Shown here: positions 1 to 10,339 of the stretch, piece after piece | How the letters are laid out: every line of letters starts with the position of its first letter | Position numbering within the stretch: position 1 is the stretch's first letter | Origin: Paramecium octaurelia | Lineage: Eukaryota; Ciliophora; Oligohymenophorea; Peniculida; Parameciidae | Direction: 5' to 3' | DNA: 64,000 bases | Assembly: GCA_905182995.1 (NCBI GenBank) | Contig: CAJJDP010000046.1 | Location: forward strand, 487,976-551,975 | Position numbers and translations under genes: made by a program | The notes under the pieces: generated by a model | What the model saw: only the letters and a program-made list of their open reading frames with translations | The model's database searches: none | Told to the model about the DNA's origin: nothing

Positions 1-1
1 A

Positions 2-774
2 AAGATTAATACAGTATTGGCGATCATTACAGAGCTGTATTAATTTAAAGAAATATATTAGAATTTAAAATTCTTATCAATAGCAGTAATAATTTGCTCT
101 CTAATTCGACCATCGTTTAATTTTTTTTTCTCTTAAGAATTCTTTTGGAAATTGAAGCCTGGACTAGAATGCGATGAAGATGATGTAATCATTAGAAAAT
201 TACCTGATAAAGGTTTTCCATGGTAAATAATAAATAGATTTCTAAATAGGGCTGCTTTCTAATTAATTTATTCTTGTATCACTGATTTCATCCCTATTTA
301 TATATTATCATTGTTGTTTTCTCCTAACATATCAAAGAGAAAGACCTTAGTAGGTGCAAGCAATGATTCCGAATATATTTAAGAATGATTTATTTAACAA
401 TTTTATTCGTTAATGTAATATTATCATAAACTTATAAAATTTTAGTAACTTGACTCTTTAATTCACTTATATTTTGTCGATAATTACTTTTATAAATTTG
501 AAAGAGATGAATTTTCTATGTAGAAATGTTGTTGAAATATCCATATATTATTATAGAGTTAGATAATAGTCACCATAATTAATTCATTAGCATCTAGATA
601 GATTATAGGAAAGCTTTAAATTTAATAAAATGACATGTTCTTAGCATACCAAATTTTTTTTAGTGTTAAAGAAAATTGTTCAATACACTTTCTTAATTAT
701 TTTGTAAGATTAAATACAAAGCATACGCATTTAGAGCTATTTTAATAAAGTACTGTATATTGATTGAACCATCA
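2..774 (+). CDS. Uncertain 5'-truncated gene fragment
   Basis: With TAA/TAG read as Gln, frame 2 is open from the window edge to a TGA near 389. A candidate 34-nt intron (about 354-387, GTAGGTG...TTTAAG) would extend the open frame to a TGA near 774. The first part includes the stretch LKPGLECDEDDVI followed by a hydrophobic segment ending in YILSLLF, so a membrane protein tail is possible. I recognise no family. Because TGA is the only stop and the DNA is AT-rich, open frames of 100 codons occur by chance, so this is weak. The true start would lie before the window. Confidence 0.25.
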
Positions 775-1138
775 AGATAAAGAAGATATTTATATAATTT
801 TTAAATACAACTTTAATTGCTTTATTCTCTAAAACCAGGATAAATTGTTAGGAACTATTTTTGAGTTTATTTAATATCTTTCTTTTCTATCCAGAAATAT
901 AGTTTATTCCTTTTAAATCTTCAGGAAGTCTTTTTTAAAATTTTAACATTAATTTTAAAATGAGTTTATACTATAAATAGGATAGATAAAAATTGTAGGA
1001 AGACAACATAAGATTTAATATAACATGAACAATTAGATATAAAAATATCATTTTATCATTTCTTGATTATTTAAATGATTTAGTTCTGATTATACTTTAT
1101 TCTTTAAAATATTATTTTTATTAATTCCATCTAATTAC

Positions 1139-1858
1139 ATGCAACATAGAACTGAAGACTATGATTTACTTTACAAGCTAGTTTTAATAGGTACTATTCA
1201 ATTTTATTCGAAGGGGATTCCGGTGTTGGGAAAACCAACATTCTCAATTAATTTACAAGAGGCGAATTCCTATAAGATTCCAAAACCACAATAGGAGTAA
1301 AATATACAGTTTATCATTTAATTTAGGTTGAGTTTGCTTCAAAGAATGTCATGATTGACGATAAAACCATAAAAGCATAAATTTGGGACACAGCTGGCCA
1401 AGAGAGATACAGGGCTATAACATCAGCTTATTATCGAGGAGCAGTTGGTGCCATGATTATTTATGATATCACTAAATCATTGACTTTCGAAAATGTTGAC
1501 AAATGGATGAAAGTAATTATTTTAGCAAAAAATAAGGAATTGAAAGAAAATGCAGACCCATCTTTATAAATTATGATTGTTGGAAATAAAACCGATTAAA
1601 AACATATCCGATAGGTTGCTACTGATTGTGCTATTGCTTATGCATAAAGAAATGGAGTGGCATTTATAGAGACAAGTGCAAAAGATGGAACAAATGTAGA
1701 AGATGCCTTCAAAAATATTTTACAATGTATTAATTAAATCTAATACTAAAGAAATATATAAATCAGCTAAGGTTGTGAAACCAACTCCATAACCTACTAA
1801 GTTTGTTGTTGCAGATACAGATGTGGTGAAACCAGAAAAGTCTTCAGGTTGCTGTTGA
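1139..1858 (+). CDS. Rab11-like small GTPase
   Basis: A 213-residue Rab GTPase cycling between GTP and GDP forms to direct recycling or secretory vesicle traffic. Visible motifs are the P-loop GDSGVGKT at residues 18-25, the switch I core TIGVEFA, switch [13 protein letters not shown] followed by the Rab11-type [10 protein letters not shown], the base-binding NKTD, and ETSAKD. The C-terminus ends GCC, the usual double-cysteine geranylgeranylation site. Three introns lie at 1191-1213 (23 nt), 1297-1326 (30 nt) and 1727-1751 (25 nt); removing them gives exactly 214 codons and restores IGDSG, GVEFA and the C-terminal lysine-rich tail. The 30-nt intron is a multiple of three without an in-frame TGA. 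Family assignment is firm; the Rab11 subtype rests on the effector-region wording and is a judgement by eye. Confidence 0.9.
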
Positions 1859-1951
1859 TTTTGAAAATTATTTGTTATTTGTTATTTACAATCAAAATAT
1901 CATTTAATGCTATGTTGAAAAGTCACTAGCTACATGATTTCTTTTTAAAAC

Positions 1952-2170
1952 TCACTCGTCAGAATCATTCAGTTTTTATTTATATTCTGCCATTCTGGTT
2001 TCAACTCTTGGAGAATTTACATAATAATTGTATTGATCTGATTGTAATTCATAAGAATTTAACTAAATTATTCAAAATATAACCCATTTAACTTCATTTG
2101 AAAGGGGTTATAATATTATAGAATTTATAGATTAAGAATTAATATCAATCAAAAAATGCTTTAATAACAT
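1952..2170 (-). CDS. Possible small protein, unknown
   Basis: On the minus strand an open frame ends with a protein-like, charged C-terminus (SPRVETRMAEYKQKLNDSDE then TGA). It joins to an upstream frame from ATG at 2170 if a 21-nt GT-AG intron (GTTATATT...ATTTAG) at about 2067-2087 is removed, giving 65 residues. The 3' end lies 93 bp from the Rab stop, in convergent orientation. No domain is recognised. Upstream exons may be missing, as other frames farther upstream also stay open. Low confidence. Confidence 0.3.
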
Positions 2171-2962
2171 AAATATTAGTCCAATAAATATTATATTATA
2201 ATTAAAGAAACGTGTTGAATTTGATTAATTTCTCCTATTTGTAAATTATACGTTTATATCTTTATTATTAAATTAATAACAAGAGAAAGCTGTCATTTTA
2301 GAACAAAAAGTGCTTTAAACATTAAGCAAGTTCCTTTATAATTTTCTCTTCACTCTGATTTCATATGAACTCATCATTCAATATGTAGTTTTAGATATTT
2401 AATTTTTTAACACGCTCTTATGAAATAGAATATTTCAAATAAAAATGTCTAACAATATTTGATATATTTATTCCATGTTCTTAAATAATAGGGCAATATT
2501 TTCATATATTTGTTCATCATATTATCAAAATAATAAAATCAAATATTCTCACGCCAACCCACCTATGATGCTTAAGACTCTTCATTATTAAATAAATAAA
2601 TTAATAAAATATTGATATATTAAATTAAATAGAATTATGCATTATGCACTAAGAATATTATACTATCCTTATTATTTTATGTAATAATATATCAAGAAAG
2701 TTGATTAACAAAAATTACTTACTTACGTCACCTTTTTCATCAATAACGAAAATATTTCCCCTTGTTAGTATTTGTTAATTATTAAAATAATAATGTACAT
2801 AATATTTGCAATAATAATGATGCTTTACTATAGAAATTCTATAAAATGCGTTATAATTAGAGTATATTTGGATTGAACAATTTGAAATTAAATAGAATAT
2901 AAACCGAGAAAGCAATTAACATTGTATGTTATCCAATATTTATTTATGTTATGATAATCAAA
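2171..2962. other. AT-rich intergenic, no supported gene
   Basis: About 790 bases of AT-rich DNA. Short open frames occur on both strands, but none gave a protein-like reading with credible splice sites. This is the 3' flank of the first trichocyst gene. Confidence 0.5.
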
Positions 2963-3759
2963 TCAATTTCTGCTGGCGATGAATTGAGCAGTAGTGGATA
3001 ACTTCTCACTGATGTGCTCTTAGAGTCTGTCAACAATTTCTTATTAGGCAGTTCTAGTGGATTAGATTAGTTAGGATACCTTTCAGCAGTTTAGGTTTCA
3101 TAGATATCTGATTAGACTGCATACCAAGCTTATTATCCAGCAAGTCTTTCTTCGCTGTTTTCTAATTCAAGAGTGTGGAATTCGATCCATGATTAAGCAT
3201 CTTCAATGGTGTCCTTTTATTCTTAGATTTAGACTTCCAATTAAGCTTTTCTTTCAACCAATCTGGTGTGTTCATTGCTCAAATGAACGCTGAATTCAGC
3301 CCAGTGTGCAGCTTATCTATCTTCAACGTCCTTGATAATTAGATTAATTAAATACTGTCTTGGTAGCCTTTTCTTAGACTAATTATTATCTGATTTCGCT
3401 CAATAATTAAGCAATCTTGGTCAAGGCCTTTTGGTTGACTCCGTGAGTGGCTAATTCGGTAAGAGCAACAACGACTGGCTAAAGAGGGATGATAGAAAGA
3501 AAGGATATACTTATAAGAGTTGGCTGTGTGAGGTGTTATCGGTAAGTCTCTTGTGAACTGTTTCATACTTTGATTTGACTTAGACGAATGAAGCACCTAA
3601 GCTCAAATGTTGGATGAGTTTGGCAGCATCATCAATAGCATCAATAACATCATCGATGGCAGCAACCTTGGCAACAAAGGTTTCGTGTTATTAGTTTCTT
3701 GTGGCTTCTTCTCTAGCATAAGTTTATTCATTTGTTGCAATGTCTGAAATTGTAACTCT
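2963..3759 (-). CDS. Trichocyst matrix protein, copy A (5' end lost in gap)
   Basis: C-terminal two-thirds of a trichocyst matrix protein, a coiled-coil-rich secretory cargo stored in the crystalline core of trichocysts. It is closely similar to the gene at 4297-5480, sharing SDIA.NE.TYAREEATRN, the DVEERQAAHWAEF block and the C-terminus EHISEKLSTTAQFI. Three introns are visible at 3479-3510 (32 nt), 3331-3355 (25 nt) and 3054-3079 (26 nt), at the same positions as in the paralogue but with different lengths and sequence. The reading frame runs into the N gap at 3760, so the signal peptide and roughly the first 130 residues are missing. Sequence beyond the gap (3794 on) is not the expected 5' part, so the gap size of 34 is probably nominal. 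Confidence 0.85.
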
Positions 3760-3793
3760 NNNNNNNNNNNNNNNNNNNNNNNNNNNNNNNNNN
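3760..3793. other. Assembly gap (34 N)
   Basis: Run of N interrupting trichocyst copy A. The paralogue predicts several hundred bases of coding sequence here, so the true gap is larger than 34 bases or the join is wrong. Confidence 0.99.
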
Positions 3794-4296
3794 GTAGGGA
3801 TGTTTTATATTGTCTCTCATCTCCTTTGAATTATTTTATACCTTAATCGATATTCATATAAATTTATTTATTTTGCCAAATAAGTTTTTTTATTAATAAA
3901 GTTTTTCGTTATAATTTACAAATTAGATTATAATTCGCATTTGTTTTATTTCATTAATCTGGAGAAAGAAAAGTTATTATATAAATAGATATATATATAT
4001 ATCAATAACTTAAGTACCCCCAAAATAAACAAAGAAAATTAAAAAAATTTTATATTTTATATCAAGAATAGATGAATTTAAAGAAGTTTTGATATATTTC
4101 GATTCTTAATTTTATGTAATTACCTACCTATCATCATTATCCTTTGATAACCAATTATTTTGCTACGGTGTTATATTGGGCGTTTTGATTCATTTTTTTA
4201 AAGTAAGAATATCTATAGTTTTTTTCATTATATAAGATTGCTGAAAACATAAAATGCATAAAGAACTATTGTTCATAATTTATTTATTTTAATAAA
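3794..4296. other. AT-rich spacer between gap and second trichocyst gene
   Basis: Non-coding by eye. It contains a run of TA dinucleotides near 3990 and one short CCCCCAAAA near 4016, which is not repeated and so is not a telomere. No open frame with protein-like composition was found. Confidence 0.5.
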
Positions 4297-5480
4297 TCAA
4301 TTTCTTTTGCTGATGAATTGGGCGGTGGTTGATAATTTCTCACTGATGTGTTCTTAGAGTCTATCAACGATTTCATTTTAAGCAGCTCTAAAGAAGGATA
4401 TTATAATTTATTATACCTTTCAGCAGTTTAGGTTTCATAGATTTCTGATTAGACTGCATACCATGCTTATTATCCAGCAAGTCTCTCTTCACTGTTTTCT
4501 AATTCCAAGGTGTGGAATTCGATCCATGATTAAGCATCTTCAATGGTGTCCTTTTATTCTTAGATTTAGACTTCCAATTAAGCTTTTCTTTCAACCAATC
4601 TGGTGTGTTCATTAGCCAAATGAACAGAGAATTCAGCCCAATGAGCAGCTTATCTTTCCTCGACGTCCTTGAATATTAAAATGGATTGAATACTGTCTTG
4701 GCAGCCTTTTCTTAGACTAATTATTATCTGATTTCGCTCAATAATTAAGCAATCTTGGTCAAAGCCTTTTGGTTGACTCCGTGGGTGGCCAATTCAGTAA
4801 GAGCAGTGATAACTGGCTAGGAGAGTAGATATAGAAGGATACTTGTAACAAGGCAGTGTGGGAAGTGTTATCTGAGAGCTTCTTGTGGAGGACATCGTAT
4901 TTGGACTTGAGTTAGGCAAATGATGCTCCGAGACTGAGGTGTTAGATGAGTTTAGCAGCTTCATCGATAGCGTCAATAACATCATCAATAGCAGCAACCT
5001 TGGCAACGAAGGTTTCGTGTTATTGATTTCTGGTGGCTTCCTCTCTAGCATAGGTAGCTTCGTTGTTAGCAATATCTGAGATTGTGACTCTGATATCTTC
5101 TTCAGAGACGGCAAGAGCTTCGATAGTGTCATCTCTCAATTAAGTATTTGAGGCAATTTAGTTTTAGTGATACAAGATTTCCTTCTCCAAATCTTCAACG
5201 ATCTAGTATATTTTAAGATTCTTACTCTATTGTTGGTTGTGGTGTCAAGTTCAAATGCGTGGTCGTGGTCATTTTGGTCTTAAACGAGTCCAGCACCAAC
5301 ACCATTCAATAACATATTAACTTCATTGGCAGGTGTAGAGGCTTAGAGGTGAGCCTTGATGGCACTCAAGACAACGTGTCCGAATGGGTCAGCGTTGATT
5401 TAAGCTAATGTGGTATGGGTATCTATGAACTTTGCAGCAGTCACAGCAAGAACCAAAGCTAAGAGAGCTATTTTTTACAT
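4297..5480 (-). CDS. Trichocyst matrix protein, copy B (complete)
   Basis: A 359-residue TMP precursor destined for trichocysts. It starts with a cleavable signal peptide (MQKIALLALVLAVTAAKF), followed by a propeptide-like acidic/His segment (DQNDHDHAFELD) and long heptad-rich stretches rich in Ala, Glu and Gln. Four introns at 5203-5225 (23 nt), 4817-4842 (26), 4668-4693 (26) and 4388-4416 (29) give exactly 360 codons. It ends TAQFISKRN. Members of this family are proteolytically processed and assemble into the expandable crystalline matrix; that is family knowledge, not visible here. Copy A upstream is its close paralogue in tandem, same orientation. The subfamily (T1, T2, T4) cannot be fixed without a search. 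Confidence 0.9.
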
Positions 5481-5751
5481 TTTTAATATTAATTTAAAAA
5501 CGGATCGAGCTCTTCATTTATACTCATTTTCCAATATAATTTTATATTATTAATAATCCTTCTGCCTCAATTCCCCATGTCCTACTCTTTTTAACACTCT
5601 TTCCCACAGTCTCATTTCAAATATACAATTAAATCTATCAATTAGACTAACTTTAAAATTATAACATTAATTTAATTTTTTTTCCAATAATTACTTATTA
5701 TCTACCCATTAAGAATTAACTAAAAAGTGAAAAATAAATATTTATTAATAT

Positions 5752-6852
5752 TCAAACCTATTTGATCCTCTGATTTAATCCATTAGCTCTCTCCTAATAT
5801 GGAGAGTAAACTCGATCCAAATTGTAATTAGGTCTCCCCTCCCTAAACATCTACTAGTCCATTCTCCCATACGAAGAAGGATATACTCTATCCTAATAAG
5901 GTAGACTTCTATTGTAGGGTTATCTCTCATTGAACTCCCTTTCCATTCCAAAAGGAGGAAACCCTCGATATTCTGGTACATAATAATCCGGAGCAGGCAC
6001 AGCTTGAGAGTCATAATAGGATCTATAGTCAAAGGGAGGTTCAAATCTCTATCTATCAGAATCCAAATAAGGATATCCTCTTAAGTCTAATGCCAAAGCA
6101 TTTCTCTCATTCAAAATGGGAGTAGGTCCATGAAAATCAAAAGGATGTCCTTTTCTAAAATCAGTTACTGGAATAACTCTGTAGGATAAATCTTTTTTAA
6201 AATCTCTCCCATAATTTCTATTACTTAATATTGGCTCCGGAATTCCTCTCCTGTAATAATTTAACATCTCAGGATGACCAATTCTTCTATATCCTGGAAA
6301 TGGTTCTCCTGAATGAATATCTCTAACAGTTTAAGGAAAAAAACCAAAACTAGGTTCTTAAAAATCTTAAGAAAATTCTCTCAAATTACGCATATATCCT
6401 TGGTTCGGTCCCCTTAAAGTAGAAGGTGATAGCCTACTCTCCAAAGGGTGCACTATGCTCTCTGTAAAATTTTAAGGAGATCCAACAGGCTTATAAATAT
6501 TATCATCAGTGAATATAGTATTAAAAGGAGCACTCTAAAATCTATCTGGAGATCTCATTCTTAAAGGATTAATATTAGATCCAACATCTTGGTTTTAGTT
6601 TCCCTTTAATTTATTCTCTTAATTTTTTGCTTTTTGAAATTATTGAGTTTATTCAAAAGATCCTTATGTATAGATTCTATTTTATGGTCTCTCTGATTGA
6701 GTAGGCAAATCCTAAACTTTTCCGTAATAATCTTAAATTCTACGATTATCTACTGGAGGTCGTTAAAGAAATTCTAGGTTTTATCCAGATGGTTTTATAT
6801 AGCCTTTTGGAAACTTTTCTATCTCTATCGGTCTGGCTGGAGCATAATACAT
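5752..6852 (-). CDS. Pro/Tyr/Arg/Gln-rich protein, unknown
   Basis: An intronless 366-residue frame starting MYYAPARPIEIEKFPKGY and ending GLNQRIKQV. It is hydrophilic, without signal peptide or membrane segments, and rich in short aromatic/Arg/Pro blocks such as PFPGYRRIGHPEM, DLRGYPYLDSD and EYRGFPPFGM, giving the look of a largely disordered structural or scaffold protein. Codon use (AGA Arg, TAA/TAG Gln) matches its neighbours. It is divergently transcribed from the PH-kinase gene at 7235 with about 380 bp between them. I recognise no domain; a ciliate-specific cytoskeletal or cortical role is possible but only inferred from composition. Confidence 0.75.
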
Positions 6853-7234
6853 TGAATAAATAAAAATATTATAATCAGTTAATTTTTTATGAATTTTAAT
6901 AAAGTATAATAATGCTAATTATTTTGAAAATCGATAAAATTACAATTCTCCAAATCAATTAAAATAATAAATCTATTAGAAATGATTGCTCAACAATATG
7001 CTATATGCAATGACTGTATTTAAAAGTGTTGACAATGATTATTTAATATTCATTCTAATTTCTTTCCATATTTTACAGAAATTTGAGACCAATTCTAATT
7101 TAAGAATTAAATTTAACTCCTCCAACAATTCATTATTGAGAAAAAAATTATTATCAATAACGTGTGAGTTTATTCTATTATTTTTCTTAATCAAACTATT
7201 TTACGAGATTTGGTTTGCAGGTTTATAAATAATT
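6853..7234. other. Divergent intergenic region
   Basis: About 380 bp between two divergently transcribed genes; presumably contains both promoters. An open frame 6986-7234 runs in phase into the downstream kinase, but it encodes an AT-driven hydrophobic peptide, so I treat it as spacer rather than an N-terminal extension. Confidence 0.5.
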
Positions 7235-8669
7235 ATGAAATAATAACCTAATTATTAAAGCTTTACAAGTATTTTCGATCTCGAGCAATCAGTAACATTT
7301 TGGGAACCATTACAACAACCACTTCATGCCGATAGATTGCTTTATAAGGGGAAATTCTTTGAATTCACTGGAAATGTATGGGTTGAAGAACATTATGATC
7401 TTTACCCTGAAGTGCTATGTAAAGGCTAATTTTACATGCAACTCCCTGGAGTGCAAATAAGACGACTGAAACCGACTGAGACTTACGGTCCCCACAAGTA
7501 TGGATTAGGGTTCTTAAAAGGACCATATAGGTTGTTATTATATACCGAATCGGTTGAATAACTTAATTAATGGTACTAACTCCATAGAGTTTAGGCATGA
7601 CTACTTGAAAAGACTTTGTCTATTGCCCAATTTTAACAAACGCCATAAATTAATGGGTAAGATTAAGAATTCACTTAACTTTTATGATTGCTATAAATGT
7701 ATAAATGGGTAGCAATATTAGGTCAAAATCTTAGAAAAATCTTAAATAACGCAAGCAAAATAAGTAATTAGAGAAATTTAAATTTTGCGTCGTTTAAATC
7801 ACCCTTAAATCTAAAAATTATTAGAAGTGTATGAAGACAGCAATACTGTTTATATTTTATTTGATAAATTCCTAGGTCATTCATTAAAAACCAAACTGCC
7901 AGAATATTGGAAGTAATAAAGACATATTATCAATAGTTTGACTGAAAAACAATAGGCAGAGGTGTGTTTTAAGTTATTAAATGCATTGGCACATATACAC
8001 TCAAAAAATATCATCCACAAAGACATAAGACCAGAGAACATCATACAACTCAACTCTCAATTAACTAATCTTATAATTGCTAATTTTGCGAGTGCAGATT
8101 CCAAAGATAAATGTAAAAAGAGGAAAGTCTTCAATCCTGGCTTTATGGCTCCAGAGCTATTCCAAAATAGAAACTTTGAAGACAAAATTGATATCTTTTC
8201 TTTAGGTGTTATCTTCTATGGCATTTTCTATTGCAAATATCCATTTGAAGGAAAAGATTTCAGAGAGACTGCAATTTTAAATGAAAAATGTGAAATCAAT
8301 TTTGAATATTCAAAGAAGTTATCCTCCTCAGCTATTGAACTTTTATAGGGCATGTTAAAGAAAGATCCCGCTTAAAGGTTTAATGCCCAAACTGCCTTAA
8401 AGCATCATTGGTTTATTAATGCAAGAAGCAAAGAATAAATGAAAGGAAACATGCTTGGTGCACCTTCATTGTCTACAATCTAAGAAAAATCAGAAATTGA
8501 TATTTCAATGTAAGATCGTTTATTTAACAAATAATAATCCAAATTAAGAGCTAAATCTGTAGATACTTTATTCATTACAGATGCAAACGAGATAGAACAA
8601 ATTCCATTGCATCAAAAAATATAAAATATGACAAATATTTAGTTTAATCCATCCAAGTCTAACCATTGA
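7235..8669 (+). CDS. PH-domain protein kinase, degenerate (likely pseudokinase)
   Basis: 470 residues after removal of a 22-nt intron (7573-7594), which restores the PH-domain tryptophan helix QLNQWHDYLKRL. Residues about 33-125 look like a pleckstrin homology domain (membrane or phosphoinositide binding); residues about 137-390 are a CAMK-like kinase fold with VKI, a catalytic-loop HKDIRPEN, MAPELF and DIFSLGVIFYGI. The Gly-rich loop is absent (FYDCYKCINGQQY) and the Mg-binding DFG is replaced by NFA, so phosphotransfer is doubtful. The tail is Gln/Ser-rich. PH plus kinase architecture is known in ciliates; this copy seems catalytically impaired and may act as a scaffold. The start at 7235 is chosen for its hydrophilic MKQQPNYQ; an in-phase ATG at 6986 exists. 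Confidence 0.88.
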
Positions 8670-9218
8670 TTTAAATATTAGTATTTGATTGTTAAATAGA
8701 ATATTTTATCATTATAAATTACATAAGTTTTGGGTCAATAGGAAAATTCATTAGGATGACAAAAATCTAAAGATATTAAGCTTGATTATAATAATTTCTA
8801 ATTAATTAAATTATTTGTAAGTTATAAATCACAGTAAAAAAAGGTTAGAACTTAATTTTATCCAATTTTGCTAATATTGTTGTTGATTATCTTTAAAAAA
8901 AGACTCAAAAACCATCCATTAAATTTGTATAAATTTTATTTTTAATCATTAGCGTGGATTCAATTATAATTTACAATTTAAGTTTGCAACTTTTTAATCA
9001 TCAATTAAAGTTCTCATTCTCAAGTAAATAGTAATTAAAAGTTATGTTTAATTGTCCATTAATTTAAACAATCTGATAAACAAAATGAAATAGATATATT
9101 CTATCTCTAGATTAAAATGAAAATTATAGAATTAATATCACTATAGAAAAATATTGCAATTAAGATTTAATACATAATTGCTTTAGGTTGATTGTTTATG
9201 TATTAATTAATAATATTA
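8670..9218. other. AT-rich intergenic region
   Basis: About 550 bases between two same-strand genes. Open frames exist but are short and of non-protein composition. No RNA gene recognised. Confidence 0.5.
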
Positions 9219-10226
9219 ATGAATTAAAATTATTCAATACTTCTGGAATTAACCAAAGAATAAGAACTGGCTTTAGCTACAGAAATAGCGGCTATTTGTG
9301 TACCTTCTGTATTTTTATTAATTTTTACTCTTTATTGTTATCTCAAGTTTCAGCACTTAAATAATGCATAGTTTAAGTTAGTAACGAGAATATTATTTTC
9401 AGATCTAATATATGAATCTATAATGAGTGCGATTAGTTTGAGTTACATAATCACAGAAAATTGGAGTAATGAAGAAACATCCTTTAGAGATTCATATCCA
9501 ACCTTGTGTTATATATAGGCCTATTTATCGAATTTTTCAATTTTAACTAGCACAGCTTGGACCTCAATTATATGCCACACCTTATACATGCAAGTGTATA
9601 GGAACATTTCTAAGATGTATTACTATCAGTACATATTTGTTGGTTACGTGATTCCAACAATAATCAGTTTTATGTAAATTTATGTTTAATATTGTATATA
9701 GACCATTTTATGTTGATGGATATGGAGTGACATATCCGATGGAATCAACAAATTGCTTTTATAATATGAGGTTGGAGAGGAGATCTTATGATTTGTACAT
9801 AACTTTGTGTTATTATTTGCCGATTTGGGTAGCATTTTTATATAACTTAACAATAATAACATTAGTTGTAAGAAGAATATTAAAGCATATAACAGATTTT
9901 ACAAACAAAACACAAGTTTTTGCATTGTTCCTGTATCCGACAATATTATTCATTTGCTGGGTGATTGTAATCTTACTTTAGTTATCCTGTAGCCTGGTTT
10001 GGTTCAGCAATTTAACCCGTAATCAATTATATGGTAATACTTATCGTAGTTTTTCTGCAACATACTCGGTCTACTGGATGCTATGTGCTATTGCTTTACT
10101 GAGATATTTACAAAGATCAAAATCAATGGATGCAAATTAGAATATTAAGAAGATTTATCAGAAAGTAACTTTGGAACCCAAACTAGCCAACAATTAACCT
10201 AAGTAGTTGATTCATAATAATTGTGA
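9219..10226 (+). CDS. cAMP-receptor-like seven-helix GPCR
   Basis: 315 residues with introns at 9674-9701 (28 nt) and 9961-9992 (32 nt); both are required to keep frame and to place helix 7. Hydrophobic segments: SVFLLIFTLYCYLKF (TM1), LFSDLIYESIMSAISLSYI (TM2), a TM3 with the family-type STAWTSIICHTLYMQVYRN, YIFVGYVIPTIISF (TM4), ITLCYYLPIWVAFLY (TM5), QVFALFLYPTILFICW (TM6) and a last segment FFCNILGLLDAMCYCF (TM7). The W...H...Y..YR motif after TM3 and the NP-x-W-x-GLLDA region resemble the Dictyostelium cAMP-receptor class. It should sit in the plasma or ciliary membrane and couple to an intracellular transducer; the ligand cannot be inferred. An in-frame ATG at 9198 is an alternative start. 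Confidence 0.8.
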
Positions 10227-10339
10227 ATACTATTTAATAAATAATATTAAATTATTAAGCGTCATTTCAATTTTTAGTGCGTTTGCAATTTAATATTATA
10301 AAATGAAGAACAAAAATATAGTAATATAATATAATTGAA

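Noticed and set aside
3348-3596. Minus-strand open frame in another phase inside trichocyst copy A
   Set aside because: Shadow of the real trichocyst frame; composition is not protein-like and it crosses exon-intron boundaries.
4013-4022. CCCCCAAAA as a possible telomere
   Set aside because: Single occurrence, no repeat array.
4794-5132. 112-codon minus-strand frame
   Set aside because: Out-of-phase shadow of trichocyst copy B, which has signal peptide, introns and family features in the other frame.
6986-7228. Possible N-terminal extension of the PH-kinase
   Set aside because: In phase but Phe/Leu/Ile-rich and featureless; ATG at 7235 gives a normal start.
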